A stretch of DNA of 9,713 nt, from positions 1-9,713 of the forward strand of contig DASQUP010000231.1 in the NCBI GenBank assembly GCA_035641235.1, given 5' to 3'. Made by a program: the position numbers and the translations under genes. Position 1 is the stretch's first letter. Every line of letters begins with the position of its first letter. The notes beneath the pieces were generated by a model. The model was not told where the DNA came from, did not search any database, and saw only the letters and a program-made list of their open reading frames with translations. Of this stretch, positions 1 through 5,422 are shown piece after piece. The stretch is from DASQUP01 sp035641235. Lineage in GTDB: Bacteria > Actinomycetota > CADDZG01 > WHSQ01.

Positions 1-1314
1 ATCGGTCTGCTGGCGCTGCTGGCAACGGCCTTCCTCGCGCGCGCCCTTGCAAACTTGGTCATCCAACCGATCAGGGAGATCGCCGAGCGAACGCAGCTCG
101 TCGCAGAGGGTCGCTACGAACCGATTCCCGTAACCGAAAAGGGTGAGGTCGGGCAACTCGCACTGGGCTTCAACAACATGGCCATGCAACTCGATCAGAA
201 GCTCAACGAGCTCGAAACCTCGCGCGCGGAACTCGAGAAGTCACACGACGCATTGACAAGCTCGCGGGATGCCCTGGAGAAGTCTCACAACGAACTCCAG
301 GCCTCGCGCGATCAGTTACGCCGGGCGATCCGCCGCGTGGGAGACACGTTGCGGTCGACCCACAACATGAGCCAGATCAGAGAGTCGATCCTCGATACCG
401 CCGCCGACGCCGTGGGCGCGGACGCCGCAATCATCTGGAACTTCAATCACACACGAGAGGAGTTGATCCCCGTCTCCACGAGGGGGCTGGATAGTCGAAG
501 CCTCGACCGTGTGACTGTCGGCAAAGGTGTTGCCGGCCTCGTGGCGGAACGACTCGGGACCATCACACTGCCGGCCCCGGGCGGGGGTCCGACCCCGGTT
601 CGGGGCGAGCCGAGCCACCCCTATGTCATCGCGACTCCGGTCCTCACCGAAGACATCGCCACCGCGATCCTGACGATGTACCGGCGAGACGGGGAGTTCG
701 ATGAAGGTGACGTGGAGACCGTCAAGTTCCTCGCCGAACAGGGCGGAGTGGCGATGGAGAACGTCATTCTTCACGAGGATGCCCGCAGGCTCTCACTGAC
801 GGACGGACTAACCGGAGTCTGGAACCCCCGGTACCTCAAGATGCAGTTCCCTCAGATCCTGGCAACCGCGTCCAGGTTCGGCCGGAACTTCAGCGTCTTG
901 ATGCTCGACCTCGACAACTTCAAGGTCGTCAACGACAGCTACGGACACCAGCGCGGTGATGCCGTTCTTATCGAGTTTTCCAAACGCGTAGGCGAGACCC
1001 TGCGCGAGGTCGACCACTTCATCCGTTACGGCGGCGAAGAGTTTCTGTGCCTCTTGACGGAGACGAGTTTGTCGGGAGCCAAGGCGGCTGCCGACAAGAT
1101 ATTGCTCGCGGTGCGGTCCGACTCCTTCGGGACTCCGGGTGAGGAGCCCGTGGATCTGACCGTTTCGATAGGCGTCGCTTCCTATCCCGAGCACGGGGCC
1201 TCATACGAGCGCCTGATCTCGGCGGCGGACGGAGCGCTCTACCGTGCCAAGCACGACGGCCGAGACCGGTGGCGCGTCGCCGACGGGACTTCGCCGGGAC
1301 TGCGTCTCGCCTAG
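1..1314 (+). CDS. Membrane-anchored HAMP-GAF-GGDEF diguanylate cyclase, 5' end missing
   Basis: This gene is cut by the window start; the frame is open from base 1, giving 437 residues. The first 20 or so residues (IGLLALLATAFLARALA) are the end of a transmembrane helix, followed by a HAMP linker (about 20-70), a coiled coil (about 66-110), a GAF sensor domain (about 123-258) and a GGDEF domain (about 263-426). The GGDEF domain carries DLDNFK, the signature GGEEF (344-348) and, five residues before it, REVD, which fits the RxxD inhibitory I-site. It therefore should make cyclic di-GMP from two GTP at the inner membrane face and be product-inhibited. The missing N-terminus probably holds an extracellular sensor flanked by helices. 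The GAF ligand cannot be told from sequence. A TTG at 55 is only an internal codon, not the start. The gene is transcribed in the same direction as galU, but an 86-bp gap separates the two. Confidence 0.93.
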   Translation: MGLLALLATAFLARALANLVIQPIREIAERTQLVAEGRYEPIPVTEKGEVGQLALGFNNMAMQLDQKLNELETSRAELEKSHDALTSSRDALEKSHNELQASRDQLRRAIRRVGDTLRSTHNMSQIRESILDTAADAVGADAAIIWNFNHTREELIPVSTRGLDSRSLDRVTVGKGVAGLVAERLGTITLPAPGGGPTPVRGEPSHPYVIATPVLTEDIATAILTMYRRDGEFDEGDVETVKFLAEQGGVAMENVILHEDARRLSLTDGLTGVWNPRYLKMQFPQILATASRFGRNFSVLMLDLDNFKVVNDSYGHQRGDAVLIEFSKRVGETLREVDHFIRYGGEEFLCLLTETSLSGAKAAADKILLAVRSDSFGTPGEEPVDLTVSIGVASYPEHGASYERLISAADGALYRAKHDGRDRWRVADGTSPGLRLA

Positions 1315-1321
1315 TCCCGGC

Positions 1322-1347
1322 CCCGGGTGGGCATAGTCATACCCGGG
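1322..1347 (+). terminator. Small hairpin after the diguanylate cyclase gene
   Basis: CCCGGGT (1322-1328) and ACCCGGG (1341-1347) form a perfect 7-bp stem with a 12-nt loop, starting eight bases after the stop codon. No T-run follows, so it is not a canonical intrinsic terminator; it may be a weak terminator or an RNA-stabilising hairpin. CCCGGG is itself palindromic, so a chance match is possible in GC-rich DNA. Confidence 0.3.
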
Positions 1348-1355
1348 TTCACCTC

Positions 1356-1361
1356 TAGACT
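1356..1361 (+). promoter_or_regulatory. Candidate -10 box for the galU operon
   Basis: TAGACT fits the TANNNT pattern of primary sigma factor -10 boxes and lies 45 bp before the galU start, inside the only gap upstream of the operon. No convincing -35 element is visible 16-18 bp upstream. Similar TAGxxT boxes occur before other genes in this window, which gives slight support. Confidence 0.28.
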
Positions 1362-1385
1362 GACCGAACTCGCCAACCACGAGCC

Positions 1386-1391
1386 GAGGAG
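1386..1391 (+). promoter_or_regulatory. Ribosome binding site that decides the galU start
   Basis: GAGGAG is the only purine-rich Shine-Dalgarno match. It directly abuts the ATG at 1392 (no spacer) but lies nine bases before the GTG at 1401, so it supports the GTG as start. Confidence 0.5.
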
Positions 1392-1400
1392 ATGCCCATC

Positions 1401-2288
1401 GTGCCGGTCAAGAAGGCGGTTATTCCGGCTGCGGGATTGGGGACGAGGTTCCTGCCCGCCAGCAAGGCGATACCTAAGGAGATGATCCCGGTCGTCGATC
1501 GGCCGGGTATCCAGTACACGGTGGAGGAGGCAGTGCGTGCCGGGATACGCGACGTCCTCATCATCTCGAGTTGGGGAAAAGGTGCGATGGAGAATCACTT
1601 TGATCGCGCCGTCGAACTCGAGATGCGGCTGGAGCAGGGTGGCAAGGACGAAGAACTTGCCGAAGTCCGCCGCATATCCGAGATCGCCGACGTCCACTCC
1701 GTGCGGCAGAAGGAGCCCCTCGGACTCGGCCACGCGGTTCTCATGGCTAAGGAACACGTAGGGAACGAGCCCTTTGCCGTCCTGCTGCCCGATGAGATCG
1801 TGCCGGAGCCCGTCGGGGAGGAGGTGGGGCTCCTCGAACAGATGATCCAGACGTACGACGAGCGCAGCGGCAGCGTCGTCCTTGTGCAGGAAGTTCCGCA
1901 GGATCAGCTCTCGTCCTACGGGGTTATTTCAGGTGATCTGGTCGCCGACGATCTCTACAGGATTGACAAATTCGTTGAAAAGCCGCCTCCGGAAGACGCG
2001 CCATCGAATCTCGGATCGCGCGGCCGTTACGTCTTGGCCCCGGAGATCTTCGATGCCATTGAGAGAACGACTCCCGGATGGGGAGGGGAGATTCAGGTCA
2101 CCGACGCGATCGGAATCCTCGCTCGTGAGAAGGACGTCTTTGCGTACGTCTATAGGGGCCCGATGTTCGATGTCGGTAAGAAGGTGGACTACCTCAAGGC
2201 GACCGTCGAGCTCGCTCTCCGGCGCGCCGACGTTTCAAAGCAGTTTCGGGAGTGGCTCATTGAGGTGGCCGGACGGCTGGAGTCGTGA
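1401..2288 (+). CDS. galU: UTP-glucose-1-phosphate uridylyltransferase (GalU)
   Basis: GalU joins UTP and glucose-1-phosphate to UDP-glucose and pyrophosphate in the cytoplasm, supplying glycan and cell-envelope synthesis. The nucleotidyltransferase signature AAGLGTRFLPASKAIPKEM is at the N-terminus, followed by VVDRPGIQYTVEEA, PLGLGHAV, LLPDEI, FVEKPPP, GRYVLAPEIF and the C-terminal DVGKKVDYLKA. From the GTG at 1401 it has 295 residues, usual for bacterial GalU (about 290-300). The ATG at 1392 would add three residues but has its Shine-Dalgarno sequence right against it, so I prefer the GTG. The stop codon overlaps the next start in TGATG, so translation of moeA is probably coupled. The galU-moeA neighbourhood is a known actinobacterial arrangement. 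Confidence 0.95.
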   Translation: MPVKKAVIPAAGLGTRFLPASKAIPKEMIPVVDRPGIQYTVEEAVRAGIRDVLIISSWGKGAMENHFDRAVELEMRLEQGGKDEELAEVRRISEIADVHSVRQKEPLGLGHAVLMAKEHVGNEPFAVLLPDEIVPEPVGEEVGLLEQMIQTYDERSGSVVLVQEVPQDQLSSYGVISGDLVADDLYRIDKFVEKPPPEDAPSNLGSRGRYVLAPEIFDAIERTTPGWGGEIQVTDAIGILAREKDVFAYVYRGPMFDVGKKVDYLKATVELALRRADVSKQFREWLIEVAGRLES

Positions 2289-3517
2289 TGTTAAGCGTCG
2301 ATGAGGCGCGCCGCAGGGTGCTCGAGGCCATGACACCGCTTCCGGTCGAGGAGTTGCCAATCGCCGAAGCGCGCGGGCTCGTGCTCAGCGAAACCCTTTT
2401 GGCTCCGCATCCGTTGCCGAGATGGGACAACTCTGCGATGGACGGCTATGCCCTGCGTGGTGATGAAGGAGCGACCGCCTCGGCCGATTCGCCTCTGGTT
2501 CTAGAGGTCATCGGTGAGGTTAGGGCTGGCGATCCCGGTGACGTGGAGGTCACGCCCGGTACGGCCGTCCGCATCATGACCGGCGCGCCGGTTCCGAGCG
2601 GCGCCGACGCCGTTATCCCGGTCGAGGAAACCGAGGAAAGCGACGGCAAGGTCGTGGTGAAAGCGCCTGCCGCGCGCGGTACCCACGTGCGGCCCGCGGG
2701 AGACGACCTGAACGCCGGCGACGTGCTCGTACAAGCGGGGACCGAGCTGGGGCCGGGGGAGCTCGCGCTGTTGGCGACGATGGGATTCTCGCCGCTCCGG
2801 GTGCGCTCCGGGCCGAAGGTCGCCATCCTGGTGACGGGTGACGAACTGGTCCCTCCCGAAGCCGAACCCGGACCCGGTCAGATCCGCGACTCAAACTCAA
2901 TAGCTCTGCGGGCTCTGGTTGCGGATGCGGGGGGTGAGGCACTCGCTTTTCCTCCCGTCCGGGACGACCGCGGGGTCACGCTCGAAGCGTTCCGGCGCGC
3001 CGGGGAGATGGCCGACCTCGTGCTGTCATCGGGCGGCGTAGCGGTCGGCAAATACGACTTCGTGAAAGACGTTGTCGAAGAACTCGGCCGGATCGATATG
3101 TGGCGAGTGGCCATGCAGCCGGGCAAACCGGTGGTTCTCGGTTCAATCGCTTCGACCCCGTTCCTCGGACTTCCCGGCAATCCGGTGTCGATCCATGTGG
3201 GTTTCGAACAGTTCGTGCGGCCCGCCATCCGCAAGATGCGCGGATGCCGTGCGCTGCTTCGCCCCACGATCGTTGCCGAACTCACCGAACCGATAACCAA
3301 GCGTCCGGGCCGCCTGCACTTCGTACGGGTCGGCCTTCGACTGCGCGACGGCAGGTGGTTCGCCACGCCGACCGGTGCTCAGGGGTCCCACATTCAGTCG
3401 AGCCTCATAGACTGCGACGGAGTTGCGCGCTTTGATATTGAGGAGACGGGGATCGACGCGGGGAGCGACGTCGTCGTCGAGGTATGGCGACTGCCGGAAG
3501 GAGATCATCAGTCATGA
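2288..3517 (+). CDS. moeA: Molybdopterin molybdotransferase MoeA / gephyrin-like Glp
   Basis: MoeA inserts molybdate into adenylylated molybdopterin, the last step of molybdenum cofactor synthesis. The 409-residue length matches the family. Motifs in order: PRWDNSAMDGYAL (44-56), RIMTGAPVPSGADAV (95-109), VTGDEL (182-187), IRDSNS (199-204), SSGGVAVGKYDF (247-258), MQPGKPVVLG (276-285) and GLPGNPVS (294-301). The C-terminal domain (about 327-409) is present. The start is the ATG at 2288, overlapping the galU stop; GGAG at 2279-2282 is five bases upstream. A GTG at 2285 is also open. The gene ends in an ATGA overlap with moaC, which ties it to Moco synthesis. Linkage to galU and the MQPGKP form are also features I recall for actinobacterial Glp, a MoeA relative that binds FtsZ and a membrane receptor GlpR; a GlpR-like gene lies 3.5 kb downstream. 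A dual or divided role cannot be settled from sequence. Confidence 0.95.
   Translation: MLSVDEARRRVLEAMTPLPVEELPIAEARGLVLSETLLAPHPLPRWDNSAMDGYALRGDEGATASADSPLVLEVIGEVRAGDPGDVEVTPGTAVRIMTGAPVPSGADAVIPVEETEESDGKVVVKAPAARGTHVRPAGDDLNAGDVLVQAGTELGPGELALLATMGFSPLRVRSGPKVAILVTGDELVPPEAEPGPGQIRDSNSIALRALVADAGGEALAFPPVRDDRGVTLEAFRRAGEMADLVLSSGGVAVGKYDFVKDVVEELGRIDMWRVAMQPGKPVVLGSIASTPFLGLPGNPVSIHVGFEQFVRPAIRKMRGCRALLRPTIVAELTEPITKRPGRLHFVRVGLRLRDGRWFATPTGAQGSHIQSSLIDCDGVARFDIEETGIDAGSDVVVEVWRLPEGDHQS
3498..3503 (+). promoter_or_regulatory. Ribosome binding site that decides the moaC start
   Basis: AAGGAG lies inside the end of moeA, ten bases before the ATG at 3514. It rules out the earlier in-frame ATG at 3484, which lies upstream of this site and would extend moaC unnecessarily into moeA. 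Confidence 0.7.
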
Positions 3518-3993
3518 GCGTGCATCCAGAATCTGAAGCCAGGATGGTGGACGTTACCGCCAAGGACGTCACTCAGAGGGTCGCGGTAGCCGCATGTCTC
3601 GTGAAGATGCGTGACAAGACCAGAGACCTGATCACGGCCGGTCGCATCCCCAAAGGCGACGTGCTGGAGGTCGCGCGCGTGGCCGGGATCATGGCGGCAA
3701 AAAGGACTTCGGATCTGATCCCGCTGTGCCATCCCATAGCGCTTGGTGCCGTCGAGGTCAGGTTCGAGCCGGTGCTCGAGGGCATCGACGTCCGCGCCAT
3801 CGTTCGAACGGCCGAGCGCACCGGTGTAGAGATGGAGGCGCTCACGGCGGTGAGCATCGCGGCGCTCACCATCTACGACATGGTGAAGGGCACCGAACGA
3901 GGAGTCGAAGTCACCGGCACAAGGCTGTTGATGAAGACCGGGGGCAGAAGCGGCGTGTGGGTGCGCGAGGCAGACGAATCCGCCGGCTCCTAG
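3514..3993 (+). CDS. moaC: Cyclic pyranopterin monophosphate synthase (MoaC)
   Basis: MoaC converts the 3',8-cyclo-GTP made by the radical-SAM enzyme MoaA into cyclic pyranopterin monophosphate, an early step of Moco synthesis. The 159-residue protein shows the whole family pattern: MVDVTAKDVTQR (11-22), IPKGDVLEVARVAGIMAAKR (45-64), LIPLCHPI (68-75), TGVEMEALTAVS (103-114), IYDMVK (120-125) and MKTGGRSG (140-147). Asp122 and Lys125 in YDMxK and Lys48 in KGDV correspond to the catalytic residues known from E. coli MoaC. ATG 3514 overlaps the moeA stop (ATGA), with a strong Shine-Dalgarno site upstream. No moaA, moaB/mogA, moaD or moaE is visible here, so the remaining Moco genes must lie elsewhere. 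Confidence 0.96.
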   Translation: MSVHPESEARMVDVTAKDVTQRVAVAACLVKMRDKTRDLITAGRIPKGDVLEVARVAGIMAAKRTSDLIPLCHPIALGAVEVRFEPVLEGIDVRAIVRTAERTGVEMEALTAVSIAALTIYDMVKGTERGVEVTGTRLLMKTGGRSGVWVREADESAGS

Positions 3994-4005
3994 GGGAGCA
4001 TCCCC
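3993..4005. terminator. Tiny hairpin between convergent moaC and DUF4177 genes
   Basis: GGGGA (3993-3997) and TCCCC (4001-4005) pair around a GCA loop. It fills almost the whole 13-bp gap between two convergent stop codons, so it could weakly stop transcription from both sides. There is no T-run and the stem is short, so this is tentative. Confidence 0.22.
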
Positions 4006-4006
4006 C

Positions 4007-4159
4007 TCACGACTTGGGTCTCTTCAGGAAGGCGGTCGTCCCGGTCGCCTGACTTTCGATGACCTGTACGAGCTCCCATCCCTCTTCGCCCCATTGATTG
4101 AGGATTTCCTGCAGGGCATGCGAGATCAGAGGCACTGTCGCGTATTCCCACTTCTGCAT
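4007..4159 (-). CDS. DUF4177 small protein, 50 aa
   Basis: Translating the minus strand from the ATG at 4159 gives a 50-residue protein, MQKWEYATVPLISHALQEIL followed by a second half with the segments WGEEGWELVQV and AFLKRPKS. The KWEY start and the GWELVQV core are hallmarks of the DUF4177 family, a short fold common in Actinobacteria and of unknown function. A good Shine-Dalgarno sequence (AAGAGGTG, about six bases from the ATG) supports the start. The gene is convergent with moaC, only 13 bp between stop codons, and stands alone. AT-rich DNA at about 4170-4195 could hold its promoter, but I see no clear -35/-10 pair. No catalytic residues or membrane segment are apparent. Confidence 0.9.
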   Translation of the reverse strand: MQKWEYATVPLISHALQEILNQWGEEGWELVQVIESQATGTTAFLKRPKS

Positions 4160-4200
4160 GTCGGTCACCTCTTATGTATTGAGCAATTAGCTTGCCTCCT

Positions 4201-4440
4201 GTGCCTCGACCAGCAATGTCGGTAGGGTCCTGCGGGCGAAAAAGCTGCGCCTGGCTGCGTTCTCAGTCGGGCACGTACGCTCCTGGTACGCACCCTCCCT
4301 GCGGCACGGCTCCGCCGAGTACTTGGTACCACCCCTCCGGTTTGTTTGCGTTTCCTGCCGGACGGTCGTGCACGCCGGTACGCTGCCGCAGGCTCGTTTT
4401 TCGCGCCGCAGAACCTCGCAAACATCACTGGCCGAGGCAC
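4201..4440. repeat. Imperfect 240-bp inverted repeat in a non-coding gap
   Basis: The gap 4160-4472 has no convincing gene. Its core is a large inverted repeat: the arm starting GTGCCTCGACCAGCAATGT (4201) matches the reverse complement of the arm ending at 4440 (GTGCCTCGGCCAGTGATGT). By eye the outer 36 positions agree at about 75 %, mostly transitions, and both arms share CTGCGG and GCGAAAAA further in, to about 4260 and 4380. The roughly 120-nt centre holds smaller palindromes and three copies of GTACGC (4275, 4286, 4378). Possible identities are a MITE-like or REP-like element, a structured non-coding RNA, or a remnant of an inverted duplication. Open frames here lack coding signs and look like by-products of GC-rich sequence. 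Confidence 0.65.
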
Positions 4441-4458
4441 TGCCACTCGGGCAGGCCA

Positions 4459-4464
4459 TAACCT
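4459..4464 (+). promoter_or_regulatory. Candidate -10 box of the DUF192 gene
   Basis: TAACCT fits TANNNT and lies eight bases before the ATG at 4473. There is no Shine-Dalgarno sequence before that ATG, so a leaderless transcript starting at or near the ATG, common in Actinobacteria, is a reasonable guess. Confidence 0.25.
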
Positions 4465-4472
4465 ACTAGAGC

Positions 4473-4826
4473 ATGCATGCGCGAATTGTCTCGGGTTCTG
4501 GTCACCTACTTGCCGACCGCGCACGCTGGGCCTTGAGCGGTCCCGAGCGGCGCAAGGGGCTGATTGGGTCGGCGCCGCTCGAAACGGGGGAGGGCCTCAT
4601 TCTCGATCGCGCATATCAGGTCCACACGTTTCGGATGAGCTGGCCGATCGATGTTCTGTTCTGCAGCCGCGACTGGGAGGTGCGCCACGTTATCCGATCG
4701 ATGGTCCCGGGGCGTATGAGCAAGTTCGTAATGGGCGGCCGCTACGCAATCGAGTTGCCGGCCGGTAGCGTCCCGCCCGGCATGGGTCGAGGAGATCGAC
4801 TCGTCGTGACGGAGGTGCCGGACTGA
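4473..4826 (+). CDS. DUF192 family protein
   Basis: The 117-residue protein matches the DUF192 (PF02643) pattern: a RRKGLIG segment (26-32) where the family usually has R-x-x-GLxGR, a glycine-led GLIL (41-44), then VHTFRMSWPIDVLF (50-63), which is the family core normally written as HT..M..PIDV.F, a V-rich strand, and IELPAG (93-98) followed by GRGDRL (105-110). The molecular function of DUF192 is not established. Many members are exported, but this one shows no signal peptide or membrane helix and is probably cytoplasmic. The ATG at 4473 has no Shine-Dalgarno sequence; leaderless translation is possible. It follows the palindromic element and converges with the next operon at a strong hairpin. 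Confidence 0.87.
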   Translation: MHARIVSGSGHLLADRARWALSGPERRKGLIGSAPLETGEGLILDRAYQVHTFRMSWPIDVLFCSRDWEVRHVIRSMVPGRMSKFVMGGRYAIELPAGSVPPGMGRGDRLVVTEVPD

Positions 4827-4831
4827 TTTAC

Positions 4832-4883
4832 CGAACTGTTCGCGTTCATACATCGAAATCGATATGTAAGCGCGAACAGTTCG
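4832..4883. terminator. Long hairpin between convergent genes
   Basis: CGAACTGTTCGCG (4832-4844) pairs perfectly with CGCGAACAGTTCG (4871-4883). The inner part (4845-4870) continues pairing with two mismatches and G-T wobbles to an AAAT tetraloop, so nearly all 52 bases fold into one stem. It begins 5 bp after the DUF192 stop and ends 7 bp before the stop codon of the opposite gene, the position expected for a shared two-way terminator. A T-run is absent on either side, so termination efficiency is uncertain. Confidence 0.6.
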
Positions 4884-4890
4884 CGAATTC

Positions 4891-5091
4891 CTAGCCGGGG
4901 AGCTCGTCCATTCCGGTCATGAACGTCTCGTACGGCAGGAAGAGCCAGTAGCCGCGCGCATCACCAACTCGCTCGACTATGAACTTGGTTACCTCTGAGT
5001 CGGGCCCGTGGGACGTCCCGTCCATCCGCATTCCGCCGCGGCGCTCGAGTTCTTCGATGAGGTCCTGAGTTGGGTGGCCTTCGATCTCCAT
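4891..5091 (-). CDS. Hypothetical protein, 66 aa
   Basis: I do not recognise this protein. It starts MEIEGHPTQDLIEELERRGG, an amphipathic helix, continues with a charged stretch (MRMDGTSHGPDSE) and ends in an aromatic segment GYWLFLPYETF followed by an acidic tail. It has no membrane helix, cysteines or evident metal site and is probably a small cytosolic alpha/beta protein. It is the last gene of the leftward pepA operon, nine bases after the preceding stop codon, so translational coupling is likely. No Shine-Dalgarno sequence precedes the ATG at 5091 (the nine bases before it read ACTCCTCCC). TAGACT, six bases upstream of the ATG, could alternatively be a -10 box of a leaderless transcript. 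A shorter start at Met21 is possible. Operon position and clean boundaries support a real gene. Confidence 0.65.
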   Translation of the reverse strand: MEIEGHPTQDLIEELERRGGMRMDGTSHGPDSEVTKFIVERVGDARGYWLFLPYETFMTGMDELPG

Positions 5092-5100
5092 GGGAGGAGT

Positions 5101-5421
5101 CTAGTTGGGGTGCTCTCGATCGTTCGACCGCGAGGGATACGTGTCCCGTGCCGCCGCAAACACTGCGATCGCTGCGGAAGCAAGGAACCCCACACCGGCG
5201 AAGACCACGACGGCGATCACGTATCGACCGCTGTCCCCCGGCCATCCGACGGTTATGAACGCGAACATCGCGAGGAAACCAATGACTGCAAATGCCGCCA
5301 TAGCGATGGTGGCGGCGCCATGCATCATGCCGGGCCGGGTTGCCGGAGGCTGTGGGGGAACATAGTCGGAGGGCAGCGGAACAACCTTGTCTTCCCCGTC
5401 GCCCCGGTTGCCCTCTGCCAC
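5101..5421 (-). CDS. Small membrane protein with two transmembrane helices
   Basis: The chosen start is the GTG at 5421, one base after the pepA stop codon, with GAAGGG about ten bases upstream; this gives 106 residues. The reading frame is open further upstream, but that part lies inside pepA. The N-terminal third is polar and proline-rich (DKVVPLPSDYVPPQPPATRP), then two hydrophobic helices at about residues 35-59 and 67-91 joined by a short GWPGDSGRY loop, and a polar tail (DTYPSRSNDREHPN). By the positive-inside rule the orientation is not clear. I do not recognise a family, and the function is unknown. It sits between pepA and a 66-residue gene in one leftward transcription unit. Confidence 0.75.
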   Translation of the reverse strand: MAEGNRGDGEDKVVPLPSDYVPPQPPATRPGMMHGAATIAMAAFAVIGFLAMFAFITVGWPGDSGRYVIAVVVFAGVGFLASAAIAVFAAARDTYPSRSNDREHPN

Positions 5422-5422
5422 G

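Noticed and set aside
1315..1400. Moco riboswitch or other structured leader upstream of the galU-moeA-moaC operon
   Set aside because: The 86-bp gap has only a 7-bp hairpin close to the previous stop; there is no room or structure for a known riboswitch class.
4187..4459. 90-residue minus-strand open frame through the palindrome region
   Set aside because: It lacks a ribosome binding site and any family resemblance, consists of low-complexity Arg/Thr/Cys-rich sequence, and follows the arms of the inverted repeat; overlapping plus-strand frames are just as long.
4832..4885. GAAC/GTTC palindromes as a LexA (SOS) box
   Set aside because: The actinobacterial box needs GAAC-N4-GTTC; here the half-sites are one base apart (GAAC-T-GTTC, GAAC-A-GTTC), and the location is between two gene ends, not in a promoter.
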